A stretch of DNA of 64,000 nucleotides from positions 30,923-94,922 of the forward strand of contig NZ_BSTN01000020.1 in the NCBI RefSeq assembly GCF_030269545.1, in the 5' to 3' direction. Of this stretch, positions 1-9,173 are shown piece by piece (position 1 is the stretch's first letter; every line of letters begins with the position of its first letter). The DNA comes from Actinomadura sp. NBRC 104425 (GTDB taxonomy: Bacteria; Actinomycetota; Actinomycetes; Streptosporangiales; Streptosporangiaceae). A program made the translations under genes and the position numbers. The notes beneath the pieces were generated by a model. That model worked only from the letters and a program-made list of their open reading frames with translations, was not told where the DNA came from and did not search any database.

Positions 1-2
1 CA

Positions 3-193
3 CCCCCAGCGGCTACGGCGGCGTAAGCACGCCATTCCAGACGTCAGTCGCCCTGCGGAAAGCTCGACAGGTGCAACCGCACCAGCACCGCGCCAGCTGC
101 CGCCGCACCAACACAGCCCCCACACAGCACACACCAGCGTTCGGACCCCCAGCGGCTACGGCGGCGTGGGCACGCCGTTCCAAACGTGAGTCG
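3..193. repeat. Imperfect 48-bp direct repeat in intergenic DNA
   Basis: Bases 3-50 and 146-193 are about 90% identical (5 differences in 48) and begin with CCCCCAGCGGCTACGGCGGC. They lie in the roughly 400 bp downstream of the minus-strand glycosyltransferase gene. I see no convincing gene in 1-396; the reading frames there look like high-GC shadows. The repeat may be a decayed small element or the edge of a longer tandem array that starts before the window. Confidence 0.6.
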
Positions 194-396
194 GGTTGCG
201 TAGAGCTGGGCGGGTGTGGCCGCGTCGGCATCCGAGCCTGGTGACGCCCTACCAACGCGGCGCCCGGCCGCCGCAAGGTGCACCCGGGGGGCGTCGGCGA
301 TGCGGGCATGCCGTCTGGGCGTGGGGCACGGCTGTGTTGTGCGGCTGTTCGGTTGTCTCAGGGCGCGACGGTGACGCGGTTCTTCGAAGGGTGCGG

Positions 397-1851
397 TCAG
401 GTTGTTTTGAGGGGGCGGAGGCTGTTGAGGCGGGGGGACAGGCGGAAGGCGTCGGGGGCCTCGTCGAGGACGCCTCCTGCGGGGTCGTCGTCGCCGTCGG
501 CGCGGACCGGGTCGCCGGAGGGGCGCAGGATGTCGCGGACGACCAGCACGGCGAGCAGCAGAACCGTGACGAAGCGGGCGAGTAGGGCGACGTAGTAGGC
601 GTTGGTGTCGATGCCCTCGGTGGGCAGGTCGAAGCCCAGCAGCGTCGAGAGCGTCGCGGACAGTCCGGCGCCGTCCACGCGGAGGGACACCGACAGCAGG
701 TACCACCAGATGCCGAAGAAGTAGACGAGCTCACCGGCCTGCCACAGCAGGTAGGCGGGGAGGCGGGGGCGGGCCAGCGCCACCAGGGGCAGCAGCCACA
801 GCACGTACTGGGGCGACCACACCTTGTTGGGCAGCATGAACGCGATGAGGACGAGCAGCATCAACTGGGGCAGGCGCGGACGGCGGGGTGCGGCCAGCGC
901 CAGCACGCCGATGGCCAGGGCGAGCAGCGCGAACGTTGCGCTGCCCACCAGGTTGAGCTGGTCGCGTTCGGCCACGCCCTCCAGGCCGTGGTCCTGGAGG
1001 ATGAAGAAGATGGAGCCCCAGTCGATGCCCCGGGTGCGGCTGAAGGAGTAGAAGGTCAGCCAGCCGTCCCAGGCGAACAGCATCACCGGCAGGTTCACCG
1101 CCAGCCAACTCGCGGCGGTGCCGACCAGCAGGCGTCCCAAGGCCCGCCACCGGCCGGCACGCACGCACAGTAGGACGAAGGGCCACAGGAACAGCACCGG
1201 GTAGAACTTCGCGGCGATCGCAAGGCCGAGCAGCACGCCCGCGAGCGCCGGAGCGCGACGCGACCACGCCGCCACCGCCAGCGCCGTCAGGCCGACGGCC
1301 AGCAGGTCCCAGTTGATGTAGGCGGTGAGCAGCAGCGACGGGGACAGCGCCACCATCAGGCCCGCGCGCAGCGAGCGCTGCCCCGCGGCGTAGGCGGTGG
1401 CCAGCACGGTGACGACCGCCAGCGCCGCCAGCAGCACGACGGTGACGTTGTAGAACGCCATGCCGCGCCCGTCGGCGCCGAACGGCTGGACCAGCCAGTT
1501 CACCACCTGCATGAACGCGCCGCTCAGCACCGGGTACTCGACGTAGTGGAAGGTGTCGCCGGCGAACGAGTCGAAGTAGGGGATCTTGTTTTCGTTCAGG
1601 CCGCGCACGAAGTACAGCGGGTAGATGTCGGTGTAGCAGGCGCGCGTCGTCGTCCTGACGAAGTCGAACCCGGCGGTCGCGCACGGCTGCTTCTGCAGCC
1701 AGCCCAGCAGGCACACCAGGCTCGTCACGCCGGTCAGCACGGGCACCAGGCCGCGCAGGCGGCCGCCCGCGCCGGACGGGGCGGGCGCGGCGGGGTTCTC
1801 CGCGCTCACCTCGCGGTCGGCGTACCCATCCGCGGAAGAAGACGGCGACAT
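397..1851 (-). CDS. GT-C type membrane glycosyltransferase (GT87-like)
   Basis: Predicted 484-residue polytopic membrane protein. A short cytoplasmic N-terminus is followed by a first hydrophobic segment near residue 35, an extracytoplasmic loop with a YVEYP motif (EYP motifs are usual in polyprenyl-phosphate-dependent mannosyltransferases of family GT87), then many closely spaced hydrophobic helices. Members use a polyprenyl-phosphate sugar to glycosylate lipids or exported proteins; donor and acceptor here are unknown. ATG at 1851 has no strong ribosome-binding site. It lies just downstream of and co-directional with the adjacent PBP gene (70 bp apart), so it may be read through from it. 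The family call is firm for fold, weak for substrate. Confidence 0.75.
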   Translation of the reverse strand: MSPSSSADGYADREVSAENPAAPAPSGAGGRLRGLVPVLTGVTSLVCLLGWLQKQPCATAGFDFVRTTTRACYTDIYPLYFVRGLNENKIPYFDSFAGDTFHYVEYPVLSGAFMQVVNWLVQPFGADGRGMAFYNVTVVLLAALAVVTVLATAYAAGQRSLRAGLMVALSPSLLLTAYINWDLLAVGLTALAVAAWSRRAPALAGVLLGLAIAAKFYPVLFLWPFVLLCVRAGRWRALGRLLVGTAASWLAVNLPVMLFAWDGWLTFYSFSRTRGIDWGSIFFILQDHGLEGVAERDQLNLVGSATFALLALAIGVLALAAPRRPRLPQLMLLVLIAFMLPNKVWSPQYVLWLLPLVALARPRLPAYLLWQAGELVYFFGIWWYLLSVSLRVDGAGLSATLSTLLGFDLPTEGIDTNAYYVALLARFVTVLLLAVLVVRDILRPSGDPVRADGDDDPAGGVLDEAPDAFRLSPRLNSLRPLKTT

Positions 1852-1921
1852 GGTCGCACACTATGGCACGCGGGCCCGGCCCCTCGCGAAGTACGTGAAA
1901 AGGGCCGGGCTCACGTGGCCG

Positions 1922-4507
1922 TCAGTCGTTCGACCCGAAGTTCGGTTCGGTCGACTCGCACCGGGGGTGGTAGGGGTGCGCGTTGCACCACCACCGCGGC
2001 GGCGGGTCGGACGGGGGGATGTTCGGGTTGCAGCCGACCGGCATGCCGAACCGGTTGCACGGGACCTGCCCGTTCGGCGGCGTGGCCGTGTCGCTCGGCG
2101 AGGGGGACGGCGACAGCGGCGTGCAGTTTCCGTCCGGGCCCTCCTCCTGCCCGGGCGGGCAGGTCTGCGAGGGAGAGGGGGTCGGCGTCGGGCTGGGGCT
2201 GGGCGGGGGCGGCGTGTCCCACGCCTTGGCGGCGGTGTCGCTGTAGGTGGGCTGCGGGAAGGTCTCCGGCTGCAGGTGCTCCCCGGCGATGACCTTCTCC
2301 ATGAAGTTCTTCCAGATCTTCGCCGGGACGGTGCCGCCGTAGATGCTGTTGCCTTGGAACCCGGGGATGCCGGTGATGGGCTTCTGGCCGTTCTTGTTGA
2401 ACATCGTCACGGCCGTGGACAGCTGCGGGATGTAGCCCACGAACCACGCCGCGGCGTTCTTGTCGGTGGTGCCGGTCTTGCCGGCGACCTGGCGGCCGTC
2501 GCTGAGCTGCGCATTGGTGGCGGTGCCGCTGGTGACGACCTTGCGCATCGCGTAGGTGGCCTGGGCGGCCTGGTCCTGGGTGAGGATCCGCTCGCCCTTG
2601 TCCTTGCCCCACGGCAGCGGAATCGTCCGGTACGTGCCGTCCTCGGTCTTCACCTGCACTTTCCTGATCAGGTGGGGGGTGACGGACGTGCCGCCGTTGG
2701 CGAACGCCGCGTACCCGGCCGCCTGGTACACCGCCGGGATGTTGGCGATGCCCAGGGACAGGCCGCCGACGTTGCGGTGCGGGTCGATGTAGCGCTTGGG
2801 GATGCCGAACTCCTCGGCGGTCTCGGCCACCCGGTCGAGGCCGAGCTTGAGGCCGAGCTTGACGTAGGCGGTGTTGACCGACTTCTCGGTGGCGGTGACC
2901 AGGTCGATCACGCCCATCGGCGGGTCGCCCTCGTCGTTGTTGACGGTGTAGCAGCTGGACGAGACGGGGTGGCTCTCGCCGCTGCCGTCGAAGCACTGCG
3001 GCGAGTGGCCGTCGATGGTCGACTTGATGCTCTGCCCGCTCTTGAGGGCGGTGGCCAGCACGTACGGCTTGAACGACGAGCCGACCTGGGCGCCGGGGGT
3101 GAAGACGGTGTCGACCTGGCTGCGTTTGGGGTCGCCGCCGTAGAACGCCTTGATCTCGCCGTTCTCCGGGTCGACGGCGATCAGCCCGGTGCCGATGTTC
3201 TTCGGCCAGTTCTTCACGCCGGCCTCGGCCATCGCCTGCCGGGCGTAGGACATCCAGCGGGGGTCGAGGCTGGTGGTGATGCGCAGACCGGCGTTCTCCA
3301 CGTCGTCCGGCAGGCCCTTGATCTGCCGGAGCTCGTCCATCACGCGTTCCTTGATGAACCCGGTCTGGTTGGTCTGCTTGGTGTCGGTCCACTCGCGTTC
3401 GGTGAGCGGGAACTTCTGCCGCTGCCGGTCGGCCTTCGACAGCTTGCCCATCTCGACCATGCCGTCCAGGACGTAGTTCCAGCGGGCGCGCAGTGCCCGG
3501 TTGGCCTCGTCGTTGCCCTGGGTCTTGAAGTAGGTGGGCCGCTGGATCATCGCGGCCAGCAGGGCGCCCTCGGCGACGGTCAGCTTGCTGACGTCCTTGT
3601 GGAAGTAGGCCCGGGCCGCGGCCTGGATGCCGTTGGCCTGGCGGCCGAAGTAGACCGTGTTGAGGTACATCTCCAGGATCTTGTCCTTGGAGAGCTTCTC
3701 ACCGATCTTAAGTGAAACGAAGATCTCTTTGATCTTGCGGCTGAGGGTGCGGTCCTGGCTGAGACCCTTGTAATAGTTTCGGGCCAGCTGCTGGGTGATC
3801 GTGGAGCCACCCTGGGTGTCGCCGCCGATCGCGGTCTTGAACACGGCGCGGGTCAGGCCCTTGGGGGACACGCCGAGGCTCTCCTGGTAGAAGCCGCGGT
3901 CCTCGGCGGCGAGCACGGCGTTGCGGACGTGCTCGGGCACCTTGTCCAGCGGGACCGATTCGCGGTGCGCGCCGAGCCGGACGATCGGGGTCTTGCCGTC
4001 GGCGTAGAGGATGGCCGAGCCCTCGTCGGTCACGCCGTCCTGCGGCTTGGTGGGCATCGGCGTCATCGTGTAGCCGACCGCGAACAGCGTCACCCCGGCG
4101 AGGAAGACGAGCGCCGTGAGCCCGGCGAGGATCTTCCAGGACGGGACGTAGCGCCGCCACCCGGTCTTGGGGGGCTTGCCGGGGCGGGCGTGCCTGCGTC
4201 CTCCGCCGCCGGGGCCCGGTCCGCCCGGACCTCCGGGGCCGCCCGGCCCGCCGGGTTGCCACGGCGGCCCCCCGCCGGGTATCGGAGCGGCCGCGGCCCT
4301 GTGCCCCGGGTGCGGGGCGCCGCGCCGTCTTCGCCCCGGTGTTCCGCGCGCCGAGACTCTTCCGCCCGGTCTTCCCCCCGATCCCGAGGCGGGACCCAGG
4401 TCCGGCGCACCGCCGCCCGACGCCCCCGCCCCGCCGGGCGGGTAGGAGCCCGACCGCCGTGCCGGGCCCTCTCCGTATTCCGGTCCGTACTGGCTTCGGT
4501 AGCTCAC
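1922..4507 (-). CDS. Class A penicillin-binding protein (transglycosylase/transpeptidase), copy 1
   Basis: 861 residues. Residues 1-115 are a Gly/Pro/Arg-rich cytoplasmic tail, 126-147 a single membrane anchor, then a GT51 glycosyltransferase domain with AEDRGFY (catalytic Glu near 202) and GGSTITQQLARN, then a transpeptidase domain with SSFK (nucleophile Ser), SVN and KTGTT. The C-terminus is a Pro/Ser/Thr-rich tail with several Cys. It polymerises lipid II and cross-links peptidoglycan outside the membrane. The start is GTG at 4507, preceded by TGAGGTCGC; the same bases precede the neighbouring paralogue. All three transpeptidase motifs are intact, so the enzyme is probably active. Confidence 0.95.
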   Translation of the reverse strand: MSYRSQYGPEYGEGPARRSGSYPPGGAGASGGGAPDLGPASGSGGRPGGRVSARGTPGRRRRGAPHPGHRAAAAPIPGGGPPWQPGGPGGPGGPGGPGPGGGGRRHARPGKPPKTGWRRYVPSWKILAGLTALVFLAGVTLFAVGYTMTPMPTKPQDGVTDEGSAILYADGKTPIVRLGAHRESVPLDKVPEHVRNAVLAAEDRGFYQESLGVSPKGLTRAVFKTAIGGDTQGGSTITQQLARNYYKGLSQDRTLSRKIKEIFVSLKIGEKLSKDKILEMYLNTVYFGRQANGIQAAARAYFHKDVSKLTVAEGALLAAMIQRPTYFKTQGNDEANRALRARWNYVLDGMVEMGKLSKADRQRQKFPLTEREWTDTKQTNQTGFIKERVMDELRQIKGLPDDVENAGLRITTSLDPRWMSYARQAMAEAGVKNWPKNIGTGLIAVDPENGEIKAFYGGDPKRSQVDTVFTPGAQVGSSFKPYVLATALKSGQSIKSTIDGHSPQCFDGSGESHPVSSSCYTVNNDEGDPPMGVIDLVTATEKSVNTAYVKLGLKLGLDRVAETAEEFGIPKRYIDPHRNVGGLSLGIANIPAVYQAAGYAAFANGGTSVTPHLIRKVQVKTEDGTYRTIPLPWGKDKGERILTQDQAAQATYAMRKVVTSGTATNAQLSDGRQVAGKTGTTDKNAAAWFVGYIPQLSTAVTMFNKNGQKPITGIPGFQGNSIYGGTVPAKIWKNFMEKVIAGEHLQPETFPQPTYSDTAAKAWDTPPPPSPSPTPTPSPSQTCPPGQEEGPDGNCTPLSPSPSPSDTATPPNGQVPCNRFGMPVGCNPNIPPSDPPPRWWCNAHPYHPRCESTEPNFGSND

Positions 4508-4777
4508 GCGACCTCATCAGGTAGTTGCTCTGCCGCCGTCGTCAGCGAATGTACCTTCGGGCGCCGCGCCGACGACCAGCCGCCGACGGCCGCACGGCGG
4601 GAGGACCTGTGCGCCCGCGGCCGTTCGGGGTCTGCCATTGTGCGCGGTTCACTCCTGCTCGGTGTCGAGGGCCCTGCGTCGTCCGAGGGTACTGCGCACG
4701 TCGGTACGCGCGCGGCGTCATGACGGGGCGGCAGCCGCAGGGGCGCGCGGACGAGCGGAACGTCGCCCCGGCACGGC

Positions 4778-4818
4778 GAACGGCCCCGGCCCGGGGGTCG
4801 CCCGGGGCGGGGCCGTTC
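4778..4818 (-). terminator. Strong hairpin between the two PBP genes
   Basis: An 18-bp stem with one mismatch (4778-4795 with 4801-4818) and a 5-base loop, rich in G-C, lies just downstream of the PBP copy 2 stop codon. There is no long T-run on either side. It probably ends transcription of the upstream minus-strand PBP gene. Confidence 0.7.
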
Positions 4819-4834
4819 GCGGTGGGTCATGGCG

Positions 4835-7657
4835 CTATGGCCTTGATCTTGTGTAGGTCAGCGGTGTCGACTGCTGCTGCGGCTTCGGATCGGTCGGATC
4901 GTTCGAGTCGTCGTCATCGTCGTCGCCGCCATCCTGGCACTCCGGACGGTTCGGGAAGTACTTGCAGATCTGGTCGGTGCCCTGCGTCGGCGTCGACGTG
5001 GGGGTGCAGTTGTTGCCGTTGCCGTTACCGTTGCCCGGGCACGGCGTCGGGGTCGTCGGAGTCGTCTGCTGGGCGCACTTCGCGTTGTTCTGGTTGCGCG
5101 GGTCGCTGCAGTCGGGCTCCTCCGTCTCGCGGTCCTCGGGCGTCGCGCTCGCCGTCGGCGTGGGCGTCGTCTTGCCGAACGACTGCTGGCTGCCGCCGAA
5201 CGCCGGCGGCGCGAACTGCTCGGGCGTGGTGCCCTGCGCGACCGCCGCGGTGTAGGCGTGCCAGATTCGTGCGGGGACGGCACCACCGGAGATTTCGCCC
5301 AGGCCGGGGATGTACAACGTCTTCTTCTTGTCGTTGAACATCGTCACGGCCGTGGACAGCTTCGGGTTCGCGGTGAAGCCGATGAACCAGGTCGCCACGT
5401 TCTTCTCCGTGGTACCGGTCTTGCCGGCCACCGGCCGGTCGGACAGCGCCGCGGCCGTCGCGGTACCGCCCGGCTTGACGACCTGCTGCATCGCGTAGGT
5501 GACGTCGCGGGTGACGGTCTCGCTGAACACGCCCGTGCGCTTCTTCCAGCTCAGCTCCTTGTACTTGCCCGCGTTGTCCTTGGTGCGGACCTCCCGGACG
5601 ACGTGCGGCTGGTAGTACGTGCCGCCGTTGGCGAACACCGCGTACCCGGCCGCCTGCTCGATGGGCCGGATGTCGTTGATGCCCAGCGCCAGACCGGCCT
5701 GGTTCTTGTACGGCTCGACCAGGTCGGACGAGATGCCCACGCTCTCGGCCGTCTCGGCCACGTTCGGCACGCCGACCTTCAGCGCCAGCTGCACGAACCC
5801 GGTGTTGCTCGACTCCTGGATGGCCTTGACCAGGTCGATCGCGGCCGGACCGGAGTGGCTGTTGCGGATCGGGGCGAGCGCGCCGGGCGTGCCGGCGGCC
5901 ACGACCTGGCCGCTGCCGTTGAACGACACGCCGGAGCGGTTCTCCACCGTGGTCCGCAGGCTCCAGCCGTTCTTCAGCGCGGTGGCCAGCACGTACGGCT
6001 TCATCGCCGAGCCCGCCTGGGCCGAGCCCGCCCACACGTTGTCGAACGACTGCTTGAGGTAGTCGGGTCCGCCGTAGATGGCCTCGACCTCGCCGTTGGT
6101 GGTGTTGACCGAGGTCAGGCCCAGCCGCACATGCTGCTTGAGCAGCTTCTCGGGGTCGACGCCGGGGACCGACTTCTCCACGGCCTGCTTGGCCGCGATC
6201 ATCTTCTTGCGGTCGAAGGTGGTGATGACGCGCAGGCCGTTGCGGATGACCTCGTCCTCGGTGATCCCCTGGTCGCGCTGCAGCTCGCGCAGCGCCCGCT
6301 TGATCATGTAGCCGTTCTGGCCGCCGAAGGTGGCGGTGCCGCCGATCTCCTTGGTCTCCGGCAGGCGCTGGCTGTACTTGGCGTAGTCGGCGTCGCTCAG
6401 CTTGCCCATTTTGCGCATGCCGTCGAGCACGTAGAGGTAGCGCGCCTGGGTCTCCTTGACGGCCTCGGGGTCGTCGCTGCGCGGGTCGAACCGGCCCGGC
6501 TGCTGGATGATGGCGGCCAGCAGCGCCCCCTCGTCCGGCGTCAGCTTGCTGACGTCCTTGCCGAAGTAGCTCTTGGCCGCCGCCTGGATCCCGTAGGAGT
6601 TGCGGCCGAAGTAGATGGTGTTCAGGTACAGCTCAAGGATCTTGTCCTTGCTGCCCAGCTTGTCCTCCAGTTTCAAGGAGATGAACATCTCCTTGAACTT
6701 TCGGCTCATCGTCTGCTCGGGCGTCAGGTAGTAGTTCTTGGCGAGCTGCTGGGTGATGGTCGAACCGCCCTGCGTCTCACCGCCGGTGAGGTTGTTCCAC
6801 ACCGCCCGGGTGATGCCCTTTATCGAGAATCCGCTGTCGGTGTAGAAGGTGCGGTTCTCCGCCGCGATCGCCGCGTAGCGGACGTGCTCCGGGATCTGGT
6901 CGAAGGTGACCGGCACCCGGTTCGTACCCAACCGGCCGATCTCGGTCTTGCCGTCCCGGTAGTAGAAGATCGCCGCGGTCTTGGTGGCCTCCTCGTTGCC
7001 CTGGTCGGGCACCGGCGTCTTGGCGTACGCGATGCCGATCAGCGCGGCGAGGCTGAGGAAACTGAACAGGCCGCCGCCCACCACCAGCTTCCACGAGGGC
7101 AGGAACCGGCGCCAGCCGTAGGGGCGGGAGCGCAGATGGTCGTACCACCTGCGTTCGCGGTCCTCCGGGTCGCGGGGACCGCGCCCGCGTCCGCCGGGCC
7201 CGCCGGGGCCGCCGCCGTGCCTGCCCGGCCCTCCCGGGCCTCGCCCCCCCGGACCGCCCGGACCGCCGGGGCCGCGTCCACCCGGTCCTCCGCGTCCGCC
7301 CGGACCTCCGCGTCCACCCGGACCGCCGGGGCGGCCCGGACCGCCGGGCGCGCCGGGCATGCCGCTGGCGGCGCGGCGCGGTCCGCCGCCACCGGCTCCC
7401 GGGGGCATCCGGCCCGCGCTGTGGCGTCCCGGAGCGCCCTGCGGCCTACCCATGCCGCCGCCCGGTCCGCCTGGTACGCCTCGCCCGCCGGGACCACGAC
7501 CCGGCTGCGGCGGGCGGCCCGGCATGCCGGAGCCGGCGTTGCCGCCGTTCGGCATGCCCTGCCTGCTGGGCATCCCGGGCCGGCCGGAGCGGGGACCGTT
7601 CTGCCCGCCCGGCCACTGCGACCCGGGTCCTGGTCGGGGCTGGCTTGGAATACTCAC
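4835..7657 (-). CDS. Class A penicillin-binding protein, copy 2 with long Gly/Pro/Arg tail
   Basis: 940 residues. Residues 1-165 are extremely Gly/Pro/Arg-rich repeats, followed by a membrane anchor near 191-211. The GT51 domain carries AAENRTFY (catalytic Glu near 267 kept; the usual Asp after it is Asn) and GGSTITQQLAKN. The transpeptidase domain has SAMK, SSN and KTGTT, all intact. A Cys-containing, Pro/Thr-rich C-terminal tail ends with an Asp run. Same role as the downstream paralogue: peptidoglycan polymerisation and cross-linking at the outer face of the membrane. GTG start at 7657 shares its initiation sequence with copy 1. The disordered tail may recruit divisome or polarisome partners (inference). 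Confidence 0.95.
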   Translation of the reverse strand: MSIPSQPRPGPGSQWPGGQNGPRSGRPGMPSRQGMPNGGNAGSGMPGRPPQPGRGPGGRGVPGGPGGGMGRPQGAPGRHSAGRMPPGAGGGGPRRAASGMPGAPGGPGRPGGPGGRGGPGGRGGPGGRGPGGPGGPGGRGPGGPGRHGGGPGGPGGRGRGPRDPEDRERRWYDHLRSRPYGWRRFLPSWKLVVGGGLFSFLSLAALIGIAYAKTPVPDQGNEEATKTAAIFYYRDGKTEIGRLGTNRVPVTFDQIPEHVRYAAIAAENRTFYTDSGFSIKGITRAVWNNLTGGETQGGSTITQQLAKNYYLTPEQTMSRKFKEMFISLKLEDKLGSKDKILELYLNTIYFGRNSYGIQAAAKSYFGKDVSKLTPDEGALLAAIIQQPGRFDPRSDDPEAVKETQARYLYVLDGMRKMGKLSDADYAKYSQRLPETKEIGGTATFGGQNGYMIKRALRELQRDQGITEDEVIRNGLRVITTFDRKKMIAAKQAVEKSVPGVDPEKLLKQHVRLGLTSVNTTNGEVEAIYGGPDYLKQSFDNVWAGSAQAGSAMKPYVLATALKNGWSLRTTVENRSGVSFNGSGQVVAAGTPGALAPIRNSHSGPAAIDLVKAIQESSNTGFVQLALKVGVPNVAETAESVGISSDLVEPYKNQAGLALGINDIRPIEQAAGYAVFANGGTYYQPHVVREVRTKDNAGKYKELSWKKRTGVFSETVTRDVTYAMQQVVKPGGTATAAALSDRPVAGKTGTTEKNVATWFIGFTANPKLSTAVTMFNDKKKTLYIPGLGEISGGAVPARIWHAYTAAVAQGTTPEQFAPPAFGGSQQSFGKTTPTPTASATPEDRETEEPDCSDPRNQNNAKCAQQTTPTTPTPCPGNGNGNGNNCTPTSTPTQGTDQICKYFPNRPECQDGGDDDDDDSNDPTDPKPQQQSTPLTYTRSRP

Positions 7658-7795
7658 GCGACCTCATCAACGGGGGGTACGGATGGTGCGTCGTCCGAAG
7701 ATTACTGTGCACGCTGATGAGCGGGAGACGGCTGTGCACGATCCGCTCGTCCGGCCCTGCGCCGGCGCGCCGGGCGGAACGCGTGACCCGGAGAG

Positions 7796-8179
7796 CTATC
7801 CCCGCTGGCCGCGGGGCTCGTCTCCGTGCCCGAGGACGTATGACACCGTTAGATGGTTCCAGGCGCAACCCTGGCATACCTCGACAACGAAGACCCGGAA
7901 TTCGCCATATTCCCGGGCCATCTCCGCCAGTTCGGACGTCGCCTTGACGCGGCCCGCATACCGTCCGAGTTCGTCCCCGTACACATAGGTGACATGGGTG
8001 AGGCGCTCGCGCCGGCAGACCGGGCAGCGCTTGTCGGTGGGCTCGCCGTGGTACTTGGCCGCGCGCAGCAGGTAGGGATGCGCGTCGCAGGCGTCGTCCC
8101 GGGCCAGCCGGCCGGACCGCAGCTCGGCCAGCGCCGCCCGCTTCGCCAGGCCGTAGTCGACGACCAGGCGCGGCCTCAT
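7796..8179 (-). CDS. DUF5318 family zinc-ribbon protein
   Basis: 127 residues from ATG at 8179, chosen because GGAGGA lies 8 bases upstream and homologues begin with the same MRPRLVVDYGLAKRAAL-type sequence; the open frame extends further upstream without support. The core has two Cys pairs (CPVC and CQGC) spaced like a zinc ribbon. Function is unknown; the family is a conserved actinobacterial gene next to class A PBPs and a PadR regulator near the origin. It is transcribed divergently from padR and shares its operator-bearing intergenic region, so the two may be co-regulated. Confidence 0.8.
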   Translation of the reverse strand: MRPRLVVDYGLAKRAALAELRSGRLARDDACDAHPYLLRAAKYHGEPTDKRCPVCRRERLTHVTYVYGDELGRYAGRVKATSELAEMAREYGEFRVFVVEVCQGCAWNHLTVSYVLGHGDEPRGQRG

Positions 8180-8349
8180 CGGCGGTTCCTCCGCCCCGAC
8201 ATGCCAGCAGCGTATGTCGCCCCGGCACGCCAGGAAAGATCGCAAACCGGTACGGAAGGTAACGAAACCCCCTCCTGCCAGGAGGTGGACGTACGGATTT
8301 CCAGGGTTGGGCCACTTGCCAGGATGCGTGGGAGCTACGTATCTTTGCG

Positions 8350-8381
8350 ATGTATCGAATCGATACATTGACTCGATACAT
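8350..8381. promoter_or_regulatory. Palindromic operator with an extra half-site (probable PadR site)
   Basis: ATGTATCGA - A - TCGATACAT (8350-8368) is a perfect 9-bp inverted repeat around one central base. After a 4-base spacer the right half-site TCGATACAT is repeated at 8373-8381. It sits in the divergent region between the DUF5318 gene and padR, and its AT-rich ATGTAT/ATACAT ends stand out from the GC-rich surroundings. PadR-family dimers commonly bind such ATGTAT-type dyads; binding here is inferred. Confidence 0.8.
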
Positions 8382-8487
8382 CCCGCGGTCCGGACGGCAC
8401 CGGCCGACGGCCGACCGACCGGGGCCGCGGCGCCTCTCGGGACCTCCCCGAGAGGCGGGAACATCGACCGGCGACCCGGGGGGCGCG

Positions 8488-9105
8488 ATGGCAGGCAAGA
8501 GGGGCTCCGGCGTGCTGGAGCTCGCCGTGCTCGGCCTGCTCAACGAGTCCCCCATGCACGGCTACGAGCTGCGCAAGCGGCTCAACGCCCTGCTCGGCAT
8601 GTTCCGCGCGTTCTCCTACGGCTCGCTCTACCCGTGCCTCAAGCAACTGCTGGCCAACGGGCTGATCGTCGAGGACCGGCCGGAGGAGCCGAACGTGGCG
8701 ATCGCCCTGCAGAGCCGCCGGTCGAAGATCGTCTACAGGCTCACCGCCGAGGGCAAGGAGCGACTGCAGCACCTGCTCACCGAGACCGGGCCGGCGACAT
8801 GGGAGGACGAGGGCTTCGGCGTGCGCTTCGCCTTCTTCTCCCATACCCGCGCCGACGTCCGGCTTCGGATCCTCGAAGGCCGGCGCAGCCGGCTGGAGGA
8901 ACGGCTGGAGAGACTGCGCGCCGCGCTGGCGCGGACCCGGGAACGGGTCGACCACTACACGCTTGAGCTGCAAAACCACGGGCTCGAGTCGGTCGAACGC
9001 GAGGTCCGGTGGCTCAACGAGCTCATCGGACGCGAGCGGGCGGCACAGGAGAACGCGAGCACTTCGGATAGAAACCAGGACGCGCCCCGGCGCGACGGCC
9101 GCTGA
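8488..9105 (+). CDS. PadR family transcriptional regulator
   Basis: 205 residues from ATG at 8488, where the conserved protein begins (MAGKRGSGVLELAVLGLL); the frame is open upstream but that part does not resemble the family. Residues 8-80 form the PadR winged helix (HGYELRKRL, then YGSLYPCLKQL and the wing), followed by a long C-terminal helical dimerisation segment (about 120-190) with many Arg/Glu pairs. It lies 68 bp before ino1 in the same direction, so it may control ino1 as well as itself through the upstream dyad. The ligand is unknown. Confidence 0.9.
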   Translation: MAGKRGSGVLELAVLGLLNESPMHGYELRKRLNALLGMFRAFSYGSLYPCLKQLLANGLIVEDRPEEPNVAIALQSRRSKIVYRLTAEGKERLQHLLTETGPATWEDEGFGVRFAFFSHTRADVRLRILEGRRSRLEERLERLRAALARTRERVDHYTLELQNHGLESVEREVRWLNELIGRERAAQENASTSDRNQDAPRRDGR

Positions 9106-9173
9106 CACCGCGGCCGCTGCACCGGGGACGGGTGTGACGACCCCGCGTCCCGTAGCAGAGAAGGAGCAACCGG

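Larger units (their letters stand above)
4504..7669. repeat. 17-bp start-region duplication shared by the two PBP genes
   Basis: CTCACGCGACCTCATCA occurs at 4504-4520 and again at 7653-7669, in each case covering the GTG start codon and translation-initiation region of a class A PBP gene on the minus strand. This supports origin of the two genes by tandem duplication or by gene conversion at their 5' ends. Confidence 0.85.

Noticed and set aside
1875-1909. CCCGGCCC ... GGGCCGGG as terminator of PBP copy 1
   Set aside because: Short 8-bp stem with a 19-base loop; not distinguishable from chance in this GC-rich DNA.
1850-3715. 621-residue plus-strand open frame
   Set aside because: Antisense to PBP copy 1, whose GT51 and transpeptidase motifs are intact; typical high-GC mirror frame.
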